Positions 1 through 11,869 of a DNA stretch of 64,000 nt are shown one piece after another. The stretch lies in NCBI GenBank assembly GCA_024291935.2, contig CM044309.1:2418001-2482000 (forward strand). Direction: 5' to 3'. The notes under the pieces are model-generated. The model was not told the DNA's origin and made no database searches. It was given only the letters and a program-made list of their open reading frames with translations. The stretch is from Okapia johnstoni. Its lineage: Eukaryota > Chordata > Mammalia > Artiodactyla > Giraffidae. Positions within the stretch are counted from its first letter, which is position 1. Every line of letters begins with the position of its first letter. The translations under genes were made by a program, and so were the position numbers.

Positions 1-481
1 CAATAAAAGATGCTTTCAGGGAATTATATTACTAATCATAAAAAGTTGATTCTTCCAAAACATTTATCGTTCCTTCTCAAATAGTTCTGATTATCACCTC
101 TGAAACAGAGAAAATATTTTCTTTCAGAGTATGAGAAACTAGCCCAGATGTACATAAAGATCAAGGGTACACATTGTTATAAAAATGAACTGTTTAGAGG
201 AATAAAATCTCAATTTCTGTAGAGTTTTATATATATTTACATATTTCCCAATGCTTTATCTATATGAGAATTAAACTTTAACATGCCAAAGATGTGAAAT
301 AATGTCCTGAAGAATTTGTCATTAGCTCATATTCTACTCTCCTTATCAAGGCACTATTGATTCTGATGGTAGTACAGGCCAGTAATGTTAAATTTTTCAC
401 AGCATCTCAGATGTATCTGTTGCAAGTGTGCCTCAACTCATAGATTTCAAAAGGCTAAATTAAGGGACAACTAACATGGTA
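1..481. other. unassigned AT-rich DNA
   Basis: I recognise no gene, exon or repeat family here. The stretch is AT-rich, has no long open frame, and ends where the BovB homology begins abruptly. Confidence 0.5.
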
Positions 482-1927
482 AGTGGACGTGATGGAATTC
501 CAGTTGAGCTATTTCAAATCCTGAAAGATGACGCTGTGAAAGTGTTGCACTCAATATGCCAGCAAATATGGAAAACTCAACAGTGGCCACAGGACTGGAA
601 AAAGTCAGTTTTCATTCCAATCCCAAAGAAAAGCAATGCCAAAGAATGCATAAACTACCGCACAATTGCACTCATCTCACACGATAGTAAAGTAATGCTC
701 AAAATTCTCCAAGCAAGGCTTTAGCAATACGTGAACCATGAATTTGCAGATGTTCAAACTGGATTTAGAAAAGGCAGAGGAACAGATCAAATTGCCAACA
801 TCCAATGGATCATCGAAAAAGCAAGAGAGTACCAGAAAAACATCTATTTTTGCTTTATTGACTATGCCAACACCTTTGACTGTGTGGATCACAATAAACT
901 GTGGAAAATTCTGAAAGAGATGGGAATACCAGACCACCTGACATGCCTGTTGAGAAACCTGTATGCAGGTCAGGAAGCAACAGTTAGAACTGGACATGGA
1001 ACAACAGACTGGTTCCAAATATGAAAAGGAGTACGTCAAGGCTGTATATTGTCACCCTGCTTATTTAACTTATATGCAGAGTACATCATGAGAAACGCTG
1101 GGCTGGAAGAAGCACAAGCTGGAATCAAGATTGCTGGGAGAAATATCGATAACCTCAGATATGCGGATGACATCTCCTTTATGGCAGAAAGCGAAGAACT
1201 AAAGAGCCTCTTGATGAAAGTGAAAGAGGCGAGTGAAAAAGTTGGCTTAAAACTCAACATTCAGAAAACTAAGATCATGGCATCTGGTCCCATCACTTCA
1301 CGGCAAATAGATGGGGAAACAGTGGAAACAGAGTCAGACTTTATTTTTGGGGGCTCCAAAATCACTGCAGATGGTGACTGCACCCATGAAATTAAAAGAT
1401 GCTTACTCCTTGGAAGGAAGGTTATGACCAACCTTGACAGCATATTTAAAAGCAGAGACATTACTTTGCCAACAAAGGTCCATCTAGTCAAGGCTATGGT
1501 TTTACCAGTGGTCATGTATGGATGTGAGAGTTGGATGGTGAAGAAAGCTGAGTGCCGCAGAATGGATGCTTTTGAACTGTGGTGTTGGAGAAGACTCTTG
1601 AGAGTCCCTTGGACTGCAAGGAGATCCAAACAGTCCATCCTAAAGGAGATAAGTCCTGGGTGTTCATTGGAAGGACTGATGTTGAAGCTGAAACTCCAAT
1701 ATTTTGGCCACCTCATGCAAAGAGCTGACTCATTGGAAAAGACCCTAATGCTGGGAAGGATTGGGGGCAGGAGGAGAAGGGGACGACAGAGGATGAGATG
1801 GTTGGATGGCATCACTGACTCGATGGACATGGGTTTGGGTAGACTCCGGGAGTTGGTGATGGACAGGGAGGCCTGGCGTGCTGCGGTCCATGGGGTCGCA
1901 AAGAGTCGGACACGACTGAGCGACTGA
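482..1927 (+). pseudogene. BovB reverse transcriptase relic, one frame, two stops
   Basis: About 480 codons stay in a single reading frame. Only two nonsense changes break it: TAG at 722-724, where related copies have a Gln codon, and TGA at 1022-1024, where they have Gly just before the KGVRQG motif. One codon is also lost in the GRGTRDQ segment (here GRGTDQ). The palm motifs are visible: FIDYANTFDCVDH (motif A), [10 protein letters not shown] (motif B) and the catalytic YADD intact at 1160-1171. The end carries the family's conserved basic C-terminal segment. Without the endonuclease and with two stops it cannot mobilise itself. It is not a host gene. Confidence 0.93.
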
Positions 1928-1937
1928 ACTGATCTGA
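482..1937 (+). mobile_element. BovB (RTE) LINE, 5'-truncated 3' half
   Basis: This is the 3' half of a BovB non-LTR retrotransposon: most of the reverse transcriptase, the C-terminal region and the short 3' tail. The endonuclease half is absent. Homology starts suddenly in the codons reading SGxDGIPVELF and runs to the tail typical of this family (GACTGAGCGACTGAACTGA). BovB tails lack a long poly-A, and none is seen. A second copy at 46420 starts at almost the same consensus position. I see no clear target-site duplication. The copy is little decayed, so it is younger than the other BovB fragments at 10.8 and 30.5 kb. Confidence 0.95.
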
Positions 1938-2214
1938 ATACGCGAAGAAAATATTGTTGAATTTCTAGCTGTTTTGGCTGAGGGAAGACTATCTCACCTT
2001 TTTTGCAACATTAGTATGAATGAGGTAGGATTCATTCCATCAGTAAAAGAAACTCACTTTTCTGAATCCTGAGGGAAAATGAAAAATTTTGAACATACTT
2101 CTCAAAAGATTTTGATATGGCCACCAAAGTGTTTAGCATATGGCTAGGTCTAGATGGAGAAGCGTGTGATTCATGACACATAGTTAAGCACAAAAGCAAC
2201 AACAGCAAAGGCAT

Positions 2215-2642
2215 TGCATTAATCTGCTTGGGCTGCCATAACGAAATAACACAAACTAGGTGGCTTAAAGCCACAGAAATTTATTTCTCACAATTCCAGA
2301 GGCTGTAAAGTCCAGATCAAGGTGCCAGAATGGCAGGTTTTTTTCTGAGGCCTCTTCTCTTGGTGTCTAAGCAGCCGCCGTCTTGATACGTGCTCATATG
2401 AACCTTTTATTTGTGCAAGAGGTTACAAGCCCATTCTCTGCTCTCTCTTAAGGACACTGATCTTATAGAATCAAGGCCTTAGTTTTATGAAACAACTTAA
2501 CCTTAATTGCTTCCTAACAGCTCCAAGTTCCAAAGGCAGCCATGCTAGAATTTAGGGTTTTAGTACAGGGATTTGGAGGAACTATTTAGCATGTGAATTT
2601 GGAGGAACATTGGAGGAAACAGAAGCATTCAGTCTATAACAG
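2215..2642. repeat. ancient mammalian interspersed repeat, family not named
   Basis: The stretch opening with CTTGGGCTGCCATAACGAAA and ending near CAGTCTATAACAG matches a widespread old mammalian repeat that I know from other genomes. That repeat has a conserved core reading roughly 'GGTGGCTTAAA...ACAGAAATTTATTTCTCACA', followed by 'GAGGCTG...AGTCCAGATCAAGGTGCC'. I cannot assign its Repbase name with confidence; an LTR of the ERVL/MaLR type or a DNA transposon are both possible. Confidence 0.55.
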
Positions 2643-3649
2643 TTAAACCTTAATCTTCTGAATCATCAGTTACTATAGTATCTACATGTTACAAAACAAT
2701 AAAACCAAATTCAGAAAATTGTTTCTGACTCTGAATCATTTTTAACATCACTCCAGAGTAGTTTACATCTTTAAAATAGTAACAAAAGGAAATCAGAAAA
2801 TCCAAGAGAATAAATGATAAATCTATGTTTAAAAGAGTTTATAGCACAGAAGAAAGAAGATACAGAAACAGAAATTAGATGCATAGCACAGTGTCATCTA
2901 TGTTAGGCAAATTAAATATACATGTATAAAAACATTTTGTAACTTCTAAGGATGTTAACAAAAGATTAGAAAAAAAGAATGGAGAATGTCATTAGAATGA
3001 ATGAAAAATAAAATTTTAAATGACAGAGACATCAACTGGACTGATAGCAATATTTCATCATCTGAAGTAGATGATTAACTTGATTAATTCATCTGATCTT
3101 GAGAACTATTAACAAAAGAAAGAAGAAAAGCATCACATGAGCAAGTAATTTTCTTAAAAAAAAACCTTTGCTAGAAAACTTGTGTAAACATTCTTTAATT
3201 CTTCAAAAGATGATGAGATCAAATATCTGTTTATAGGATTGAAAAATTTATTTAATGTCTATTTGCTTATTGTTATATGAGTAATTATACAGGGAGATGG
3301 GAATTTAATTTTTGTAATTATTCTAAAATAACTTTTCCATATATATTGTCTTAATAATCTCCTATTATAAACATGACTTAAGAAAACGGAAATCTTTGAA
3401 AAAATAAATATAAAAATTTCCACCTCAAAAACTAGTGTCAATATCAAAATAATAAAAACCATGTACTTGGTGGTGCATGTGCCTTATGCATCTATGCTTC
3501 TATGCTTCTGTATGAATATATATCAGGGATGAATGACAGTAACCATCACAAGAGGCAAGTGGGAGGAATTAGTGCTATTTTATTATAAGATACTCACACT
3601 ACCCATGAAGTGATGCAGTGGTATTTGAAAGCAGATTTGGATTAACTAT
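2643..3649. other. unassigned AT-rich DNA
   Basis: I see no gene and no repeat family I can name. Poly-A-rich stretches suggest decayed LINE material, but nothing aligns well enough to call. Confidence 0.4.
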
Positions 3650-4790
3650 AGAGACTACAAATTCCAAAGCAGCCATAAAAAAAGGAAAAAAAAAGTTGAA
3701 AACAGCATAACTAATACACCAATAACAGAGATAAACGGAATCGTATAAAATGCTAAATTAAAAAAACAAAAGGCAGAAAAATAAATGTGGAAAGTCAAAA
3801 ATAGGGACAAAGAACTAGGGCAATAAATTGAAAACAGTAACAAATATGGTAGATATTAATCCAACTCTATTAATAATCATTGCGGTTGTTAATGGCCTTG
3901 AGAAATAAATGACAAAAGTTGTTTGAGTGAACCCCAAACCAAGAAACTCACTTAAAATATAAGATACATATGAATTAAATTAACTGTTTAGAGAAAAATA
4001 TGCCATATTAACACTAATCAATAAAAGGCAAGAAGAGCTTTTTTAATTTCAGATAAAACAGATTTTAAAGGAAGACAAATTATCAAACATAAAGAAGGGC
4101 ATTGCATAATGATAAAGGGTTCAATTCTCCAGAAAAACCCAACAATCCTAACATGTAAGTGCCTGAAACAGAGCAGCAAGCTAAGTGAGGCAAAAGCCAT
4201 CAGAACTGAAAGGAGAAATAGATGAACCCATTATCACAGTTGGAGACATCAACATCCTTCTCTCAGAAATGGGCAGATCCAGCAAACAGAAAATCAGCAA
4301 GGTCATAGTTAAGCTCAGCAACACCATCAATGGATATAAAGACATCTGTGGACTACTTCATCAGACAACAGCAGAATACACATTCTTTTCAAGCTCATAT
4401 GGGAAAGTCACCAAAAGGCATCATATTCTGGGCCATAAAGCACACTTTAACAAACTTAAAAAAGTAAAAATCATGCAGTATTTACTCTCAGACCACAATG
4501 GAATTAAACTAGAAATTCATAACAGGGATGTAACAGGAAAATAACAAAATGTATAGAGATTAAGTACCATGGATCAGAGAAGAGATCTTCAGAATAATTA
4601 AAAAAAAAATTAACAAATTGAAACTATCAACTGTAATGAATGAAGTACTCTAGTGGGGAATACTAGAAATGGGGGAGGATGTGCATGTATGGGGACAGGA
4701 ATTCAGTGGAAAATTGCTTTACTGTCCCCTCAAATTTGCTGTGAACTCTTAGCTGCTCTAAAAAATGTCTAAACTATTTAAAAAAAAAAA
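3650..4790 (+). mobile_element. old L1 LINE, endonuclease region fused to 3' end
   Basis: The interval holds the start of L1 ORF2 followed directly by an L1 3' UTR. The protein segment at about 4185-4544 contains the endonuclease landmarks in order: a VGDIN motif (VGDFN in family members), RSSKQKISK, TAEYTFFSS, HILGHK and the DHNGIKLEI block. Upstream DNA back to about 3850 matches the first ORF2 codons of old mammalian L1s. From about 4640 the sequence is L1 3' UTR ending in TGCTCTAAAAAATGT plus an A-run at about 4780. The whole reverse transcriptase is missing, so several kilobases were deleted inside the element. Confidence 0.8.
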
Positions 4791-5385
4791 TCCCGTGGAA
4801 TTTTCTAAGTGGACCAAACAATCAAAATGAAGTTCTGAACAAAGGAACAGTGTTCATAAAACATATTTACAGAGAAAAAAAGTTAAAGGAAAAAGGGTTC
4901 TGGTAAAATATTGAAAGAAATCTGGCCATGGATTTGCCATAAAAACTAAACCTGGTACAAATATGGAAGGGAATGCTTCTCATCCGTGAAACATGGCTGA
5001 GATTATAGTACTAAGTGAAGTAAGTCAGAAAGAAAAAGACAAATACCGTACGATATCATTTATATGCAGAATCTAAGATATGATATGGATGAACGTGTCT
5101 ATGAAACAGCAACATACTCGCAGACATGGAGAACGCCCGTGTGGTTCCCAAGGAGGTGGGGCAAGGGGGAGAAAAGGACTGGGAGCTTGGGAAGAGCAGG
5201 TGCAAACTACCATATATAGGAGTGATAAACAGCAAGATCCTACTGTGAAGCATAGGGAACTGTATTCAGTATCCTCTGACAAACCATAACGGACAAGAAT
5301 ATGAAAAAGAATGTGTGCTTTGCTGTATAGTAGACATTAACACGACATTGTAACTCAACTATACTTCAATACATTTTTAAATTAA
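4791..5385 (+). mobile_element. L1 LINE 3' end (artiodactyl type)
   Basis: The second half matches the L1 3' UTR common in cattle and relatives. Landmarks are 'GTGAAGTAAGTCAGAAAGA', 'AGGGAACTGTATTCAGTATC', 'GCTTTGCTGTATAGTAG' and the terminal 'CAACTATACTTCAATAC'. Homology is clear from about 4975 and weak before that. Open frames of about 65-69 codons on both strands here are by-products of this UTR, not genes. Confidence 0.8.
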
Positions 5386-5489
5386 GTATTTCTTTTCAAT
5401 ACTGTATAAGGCTCCATGTAACACAGTTGGCATTGTCCAATGAAATAACATGGGGTACTGAATCCTGTCAACATCCTGCGGGATGGTCT

Positions 5490-5612
5490 GACTCTGGGAA
5501 GGTGACTGAAGATGTAAGATTCTCATGTTCCTCAGAAGTAACACTGGGGCTAGAACACCCATCTACCATAAGTTGTAAGGATTAAATGAGATGACATAGG
5601 GAAGCAGAATTA
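5490..5612 (-). repeat. MIR-like fossil SINE fragment
   Basis: Plus-strand text such as 'AAGATTCTCATGTTCCTC' followed by 'TTGTAAGGATTAAATGAGAT' matches the antisense core and 3' part of the ancient MIR element. The match is short and decayed. Confidence 0.4.
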
Positions 5613-7030
5613 AACCTCCCACAGGTCAGTCTTTAAAAAAACAATAAAACATGTATTTCTGCTAAGCTCTTCCCTTTAACAATTCGTATAGCACATTTTC
5701 AGGACTTTTTGAATGTCGATCTTGCAGATCTCTCTTTGATGTTGAGTAGGCGAAGCCTCATTTTCATACTAGGAGTCACCATTCATTTCACTATTTGCCA
5801 GGAATACCGTGGAATTAAAGTGTATTGAAAAAAAATAATTTAAACATGTATTATAAAAATCATTAATAGATTTTATGGACTCTTTTATGGACTGGGATAT
5901 ACCTTCAAATGTATTTTGCCACATTTGTAATACAACATCGATATTCTTTGCACACAAGTATGCTCTATCTTGCTCTTTGCAGTTCCGAGGAAAGATCAGA
6001 TAGCTAAAGCAGTAATAGAAATAGATTGCCAACACATAAAATGTTTCTTTTCACTTTAATTGCTGTGTGACATTTCAGTTTACAGGTAATATGTATCGTT
6101 AATCTGAATAGCACAGCCTTTAACTTGCTTCAGTTAAATGTTCAAAAAATGAACGACCTTACATTTACTAAAATCTAAACTTGGGAGAGGCGCTCAAAGC
6201 TGAAGTATTCATCTTGATAATAGCCAAGAAGTCAATTGAATGTGTTTTCCAAAGAAGAACTGAGTCATACTGAGCTATTTTCAGTAAATTTTATGTTTGC
6301 TCATTCAAGTCAAGGTCTCAAAGGGAATTGTTTGTACATCGTAAACATTCAGCTAAAAACATTTAGTGGAGAGAGTATCAGAATGACTCTGGGTTTTTAT
6401 ATGGCATAGGAATCTTTAAGGAAAATATTTTTATCTTTCAATTTTTTTCCAGCATGAGTCAGATATCCACATACATCATAATAAAATCTATTTCTGTTAT
6501 CTTGTTTATACATTTAAAGGTGATTAATGTCTACAATTTCCATCTTATTTTAGTCTATTTTGCTATAAATTTAAAAGTATATATATATATGTATATATGT
6601 ATACGTATATGTGTATATATATATATTTCAAAGACTGGTGTGATGTTTTGACTGGGTTTTATTCAGGCAAAGGCTAACTTTAAAGTCAGATATAGTGAGT
6701 ATCAGGTGGCGCATTCCCTAAAAGAGGCCATCTTCAAAGTTGTAATCATGAAACAGATGTAACAAGACTCAGCAAAGCAGTAGTGTCTTCTTTGGTTTGT
6801 TTCATTTGGAAAGTGTAAATTACTGAACAACTGTGACTCCCTCTGTTCAATTATTTTCATAAGTTGCAGGTTTAACAAGTACTCTAGGCCTCGGTGATGA
6901 AGCGATAGTGAAAGAACAGGCTGTCAAACTGCTGGAGGCCCGAGCGCTGTTTGTGCAGCATACCCGTGGTTGGCAGTCATTCTCATTCATGACAGCGCAC
7001 CACGCAGTTTGTATTTGATCCTTCTGAGCA
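5613..7030. other. unassigned DNA with an AT microsatellite
   Basis: I recognise no gene. Apart from the TA-rich microsatellite at 6572-6629, nothing here matches a family I know. The part from about 6885 to 7020 is richer in GC than its surroundings but remains unassigned. Confidence 0.4.
6572..6629. repeat. (TA)n / TATG microsatellite
   Basis: An imperfect run of TA with interspersed TG and ACG steps (ATATATATGTATATATGTAT and similar). It can fold back on itself. The open frame through it (a string of Tyr, Ile and Val) is an artefact. Confidence 0.85.
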
Positions 7031-7248
7031 TATGTGCTGTCCTGCGCTCAGTTGCTCAGTCGTGTCCTACTTTCTGAGACCCCATGGACTGCAGTCTGCC
7101 AGGCTTCTCTGTCCATGGAATTTTCAAGGCAAGAATACTGGAGTGGGTAGCCATTCCCTTCTCCAGGGGATCTTACTGACCCATGATCAAATCCGGGTCT
7201 CTTGCATTGCAGCTGCATGTTTTACCGTCTGAGCTACCAGGGAAGCCC
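7031..7248 (-). mobile_element. Bov-tA SINE, near full length
   Basis: Read on the minus strand from 7248, it starts with the tRNA-related head (GGCTTCCCTGGTAGCTCAGA, containing the A box), then a degraded B box, and ends with the BovB-type tail TCAGTCGTGTC near 7060. No clear target duplication was found. Confidence 0.9.
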
Positions 7249-7261
7249 AATGACCTAAATA

Positions 7262-7552
7262 TAGGATAGAAATTATAAAACAGATGGGACCTACTTACAC
7301 TTAAAAACCTTTTGCACAGCAAAGGAAACTATAAACAAAGTGAAAAGACAATCCTCAGAGTGGGAGAAAATAATAGCAACCAAAGCCACTGACAAAGGAT
7401 TACTCTCCAAACTATACAAGCAGCTTATTCAGGTCAGCACCAGAAAAACGATCAACCCAAGCAAAACCTGGGCAGAAGATCTAAACGACATTTCCCCAAA
7501 GAAGACATGCAAATGGCAAAAACCACATGAAAAGATGCTCAGCATAGCTCAT
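7262..7552 (+). mobile_element. L1 LINE, ORF2 C-terminal fragment
   Basis: The translated segment at about 7300-7555 reads like the L1 ORF2 C-terminus: FCTAKETINKVKRQ, SEWEKIIA, GLLSKLYKQLIQV, a TWAEDLND stretch and HEKMLSIA. It stops where the antisense BovB begins. An L1 3' end of the same orientation resumes at 8661, so one L1 may have been split by the BovB and Bov-tA pieces, although about 1 kb of L1 is missing between them. Confidence 0.75.
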
Positions 7553-8530
7553 TATTCAGTTCAATTCAGTCACTCAGTCGTGTCTGACTCTTTGTGATCC
7601 CATGGGCTGCAGCATGCCAAGCTTCCCTGTCCATCACCAACTCCCGGAGTTTACTCAAACTCATGTCCATTGAGTCAGTGATGCCATCCAGCCACCTCAT
7701 CCTCTGTCGTCCCCCATTCCTCCCGCCTTCAATCTTTCCCAGCATCAGGGTCTTTTCCAATGAGTCAGCTCTTCACATCAGGTGGCCAAAATACTGGAGT
7801 TTCAGCTTCAACATCAGTTCTTCCAATGAACACCCAGGACTTATCTCCTTTAGGATGGACTGGTTGGATCTCCTTGCAGTCCAAGGGACTCAAGAGTCTT
7901 CTTCAACACCACAGTTCAAAAGCATCAATTCTTTGGCGCTCAGCTTTCTTTACCGTCCAACTCTGACATCCATACATGACCACTGGAAAAACTACAGCCT
8001 TGACTAGATGGACCTTTGTTGGCAAAGTAATGTCTCTGCTTTTAAATATGCTATCTAGGTTGTTCATAACTTTCCTTCCAAGGAGTAAGTGTCTTTTAAT
8101 TTCATGGCTGCAGTCATAATATCCAGTGATTTTGGAGCCCATAAAAATGAAGTCTGACACTGTTTCCACTGTTTCCCCATCTATTTCCCATGAAGTGATG
8201 ACACCAGATGCCATGATCTTAGTTTTCTGAATGTTGAGCTTTAAGCCAACTTTTTCATTCTCCTCTTTCACTTTCATCAAGAGGCTCTTTAGTTCTTCAC
8301 TTTCTGCCATAAGGGTGGTGTCATCTGCATATCTGAGGTTATTGATACTTCTCCCAGCAATCTTGATTCCAGCTTGTGCTTCTTCCAGTCCAGTGTTTCT
8401 CATGATGTACTCTGCATATAAGTTAAATAAGCAGGGTGACAATATACAGCCTTGACGTACTCCTTTTCCTATTTGGAACCAGTCTGTTGTTCTATGTCCA
8501 GTTCTAAGTGTTGCTTCCTGACCTGCATAC
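7553..8530 (-). mobile_element. BovB LINE, 3' part, antisense
   Basis: On the minus strand this covers the reverse transcriptase from the segment before motif B to the BovB tail, which lies at the left end (ATTCAGTTCAATTCAGTCAC). It abuts a truncated Bov-tA at 8531. It is moderately decayed and lacks the endonuclease and most of the fingers domain. Confidence 0.95.
7566..8442 (-). pseudogene. BovB reverse transcriptase relic with intact YADD
   Basis: The minus strand has a 179-codon open frame (8442 to 7903). It starts at the [13 protein letters not shown] segment, keeps the catalytic YADD at 8331-8320, and runs to DAFELWC, where it breaks. The C-terminal part reopens at 7760-7566 ([13 protein letters not shown] to SQTRLSD). 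Broken frames and a missing N-terminus make it non-functional. The opposite-strand frames of 137 and 74 codons are shadows. Confidence 0.9.
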
Positions 8531-8660
8531 AGCCGCTTCAGTCGTGTCTAACTCTTTGCGACCCCATGGACTGTAGCCCACCAGGCTCCTTGTCCATGCT
8601 ATTCTGTAGGCAAGAATACTAGAGTGGGTTGTCATGCTCTCCTCTAGGGGATCTTCCTGG
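8531..8660 (-). mobile_element. Bov-tA SINE, head missing
   Basis: The interval holds the 3' part of an antisense Bov-tA, from the TCAGTCGTGTC tail through AGGCAAGAATACTAGAGTGG to GGGGATCTTCCTGG. The tRNA-like head expected to the right is absent, where L1 sequence resumes. Confidence 0.85.
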
Positions 8661-8896
8661 CAATATATGCGTGTGTAAAATTAAATAGTTAGTGGGAATT
8701 TGTATGACGCAGGGAGCTCAAATCTAGTGCTTTGTGACAACTTAAAGGGGTGGTACGTGATGGGACATGGAAGGGAGGTTCAAGAGGGAGGGTACATGTG
8801 TATTCCTAGGGCTGATTCATGTTGATATATGGTAGAAACCAACACAATATTGTAAAGCAATTTTCCTCCAATTAAAGATAATGAATTTTTAAGAAA
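8661..8896 (+). mobile_element. ruminant L1 3' UTR
   Basis: Diagnostic text includes 'AGTGGGAATTTGTATGACGC', 'GGAGGTTCAAGAGGGAGGG', 'AACCAACACAATATTGTAAA' and 'CCTCCAATTAAAGATAATG'. The same 3' end occurs at 37135-37500, so the two are the same L1 subfamily. Confidence 0.85.
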
Positions 8897-8917
8897 GACT
8901 AAAAACCTCATAATGTT

Positions 8918-9124
8918 TGATGTGCTCAGTCACGTCCAGCTCTTTGTGATCCCATGGACTGTAGCCTGCCAGGCTCCACTGCCTGTGGAATTTTCCAGGC
9001 AAGAATACTGGAACTGGTTGCCATTTCCTACTCCAGAGGATCTTCCTGACCCAGGTTTTGAACCTGAGTCTCTTGTACCTCCCACATTAGCAGGCAGATT
9101 GTTTACCATAGTTCCACCTGGAAA
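8918..9124 (-). mobile_element. Bov-tA SINE
   Basis: An antisense copy running from GTGCTCAGTCACGTCCAG through AGGCAAGAATACTGGAACTG to a decayed tRNA-like head near 9120 (TTCCACCTGG). Its frame gives the peptide common to many ruminant SINE copies, not a gene. Confidence 0.88.
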
Positions 9125-10841
9125 TAATTAACTTGAGGCTATGTGTGTCTTTGGTGCTGTGTGAGAAATTTTAAAAGCAAGAAGCAATGTGATCAAGTGT
9201 CTTGATTGTGTCCCATGACATCTATACAAGATTAAAATTGTCAGGCTTCCAAAAATATTTGAGAGAGACTTTGAAAATTTCTCTCATTGAAAATAGAAGG
9301 TTACTATATACGCCAAATATGATTGTCCCCAACAGTTCAAAATCAAAAGAAAGACATGAGTCTAAAAGAAACTCATGGCAAATAAAATTGAGATGTGTCA
9401 TTTAGAAAAAGGATAGTAAATCCAACAAAATATTTTAAAAACAGCTAATCTTTAAAGTTCTTAAATAAACTATCTGGAAAAGCTGACACTGAAAATTATC
9501 TTTGTGAGGGGTACGTAATGTCCTTGTGTTTTAAAGTTAAACTTAGGTTTGTGTTATGCTTAATATTTTTAATACCTTTCATGATAAAATTTACAGAAGA
9601 GTATCCCCAGTCATCAGAGAACTGTTGTCTTTTCTCCATTTTGTAAATGTTTCTTACAATTATGGAAATTGCCTTCAAAATTCATTTAATATTCATACTG
9701 GAATAAAGCATCTGTTGTGGCAGATGGGGCAAACGACATCAAGTTCAACTGTTTAAATAACCCTTAAGGATCAATGTGTAGTTTACAAAAATAATTTGTA
9801 ATTCATTTTGGATTCATTAATTTGAATTTATCGTGTTCCATAAAGGCACACTGCAGCTGCTCCCAGCATCGCATTGATTGTTTTCAACTGGTTACTCCTG
9901 CTAAAATACGCATTTTGACAGTAAGCAGACAATACTTCTATTATTCAATCTTTATCTTTGCCAGTGAGGGCAATCTTCAAAACAACCTGAAAGTATAGCA
10001 TACCTGAACATGATGACTTATTTGCATAATTAACTAGAGATTTACATTTCTATACTGTGAAATTTCAATTCAAATGTGGCAGAAATAGATACAGACACAA
10101 GTGAGTTTATTCAAATATCTCTGAATACATGTTTTGTTTTGCTCTCTTTTCTTTTCCCATTGACCTCTACGCCTCTACAAGATGTGGAGAAAAATAAATG
10201 TGTACTTCGACTCACAATAAAAAACCTAGGGCAATTTAATTCTATTCTTGGATGAGGATTAAGAGAAATGATAGTTATAATTTAGCTCAAGATTTATAGA
10301 TACAAATGCAATCATTTAAAAAAAAGACACTTTTTTGGCTCTTGTGAGAATTCATTAACTATTAGAGCTGTTTTTCAATTTTCATTGTCAGAGCTTAAAG
10401 TTCTCAAAAAAAAATCACTGAAAAATATTCTCACATGATAATTTAACTATTATTTCTCAAAAAAGAGTTCTACTGAATAAAATAATTTCATTTTGATTGA
10501 ATGTTTATAATAATTACTAACTGGATTCTGCAATATTTTCATATTTTATTACACAATTTTTCATATCTTTGACTTTTATTTTCTTCCTCTCTCTACTTTG
10601 TACTTTTACTTAAAAAATAGAAATACTCTAGTTAGATCAATTCCAAACAGAGTAAATATTTTAATAAAATGAGAAAAAAAGAAGTTTCAGTTTCTAGTCG
10701 TACTAAACTTTGCCTCAATAATTGCCAGGATATTCTCAGAATATTCCAAGCAGACCATAGTCATAAGTGCAGGAGAGGATATCCATTGGTGTCTTACCCA
10801 ATAGCACAAGGTTTCTTATTTAGCGGTTAAAAAGTTCATCA
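9125..10841. other. unassigned AT-rich DNA, 1.7 kb
   Basis: No gene, exon signal or repeat family is recognised. Open frames up to 67 codons are AT-rich and have no familiar motif. This is one of the longest stretches free of recognisable young repeats in the left half. Confidence 0.45.
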
Positions 10842-11630
10842 TTGTTACTGCTCTTCAGTCACTAATTTTGTCCAAATCTGTGACCCCATGGGCCACAAAA
10901 CATCAGGCTCCTCTGTCCTCCACTATCTCCTGGAGTTTGCTCAGACTCATGCCTGCTGAGCAGGCCATGCTATCTATCATCTCATCCTCGGTTGCCCCCT
11001 TCTCCTTCTGTCTTCAGTCCTTTGCAAGATCAGGGTCTTTCCAATGAGTCAACTCTTTGCATCAGGTGAGTGAAGTATAAGAGCTTTAGCTTCAGCAGCA
11101 GCCCTTTCAATGAACATTCAGGGTTGATTTCCCTTAGGATTGACTGACCTGATCTCCCTGCAGTCCAAGGGACTCTTGAGAGTCTTGTCCAGCACCACAG
11201 TTTGAAAGCTTCAATTCTTGGGACCTCAGCCTTCTTTAAGGCCCAACTCTCACATCTGTACAGGATTACTGGAAGAGCCATAGCTTTGACTACATGGACC
11301 TTTGTCAGCAAAGTGATGTCTCTGCTTTTTAATATGCTGTCTATGTTTGTCATAACTTTCCTTTCAAGGAGCAAGAGACTTTTAATTTCATGGCTGCAGT
11401 CACCATTTGCAGTGAGTTAGAGCCCAAGAAAACAAGATCCGTCGTGCTTCTACTTTCTCCTGTTCTATTTGCCATGAAGTGATGGGACCAGATACCATGA
11501 TTTTCATTTGCTTTTTTTAATACTGATTTTCAAACCAGCTTTTTCACTCTCCTCTTTCAACCTCATCAAGAGGCTCTTTAGTTCCTCTTTACTTTCTGCC
11601 ATTAGAGTGGTATCATCTACATATATGATA
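10842..11630 (-). mobile_element. BovB LINE, old diverged copy, antisense
   Basis: The minus strand reads through the BovB C-terminal half: MLLERKVMTNIDSILKSRDI, then VILYRCESWALKKAE, RLSRVPWTAGRSGQSIL and the GLLLKLKLLYF segment. The right end stops just short of the YADD codons. Many frame breaks and substitutions show that it is older than the copies at 0.5, 38 and 46 kb. Confidence 0.9.
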
Positions 11631-11869
11631 CTGTTTCACATTGAGATGATTCCTCCTGTGGGTCCAATCACAATTACTTGGGTGTGATTTCTTCCGTATG
11701 ACTTTCATTTATAGGAATTCAATAAAATGTCTAAATTAGTAAGACAAAATGGGCAAAGATTATGAGCAGACAAATTAAAAAGAGGGACCACAAATGCCTA
11801 AGGATTTGATACGTGTGCTTTCAACTTCCACAATCACCTGAACAGTTTAAAAAAAATTTTTTCCACCCA

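Noticed and set aside
482..1937. Active retrotransposon
   Set aside because: It is 5'-truncated without endonuclease, and two stop codons interrupt the RT. No element in the window is intact.
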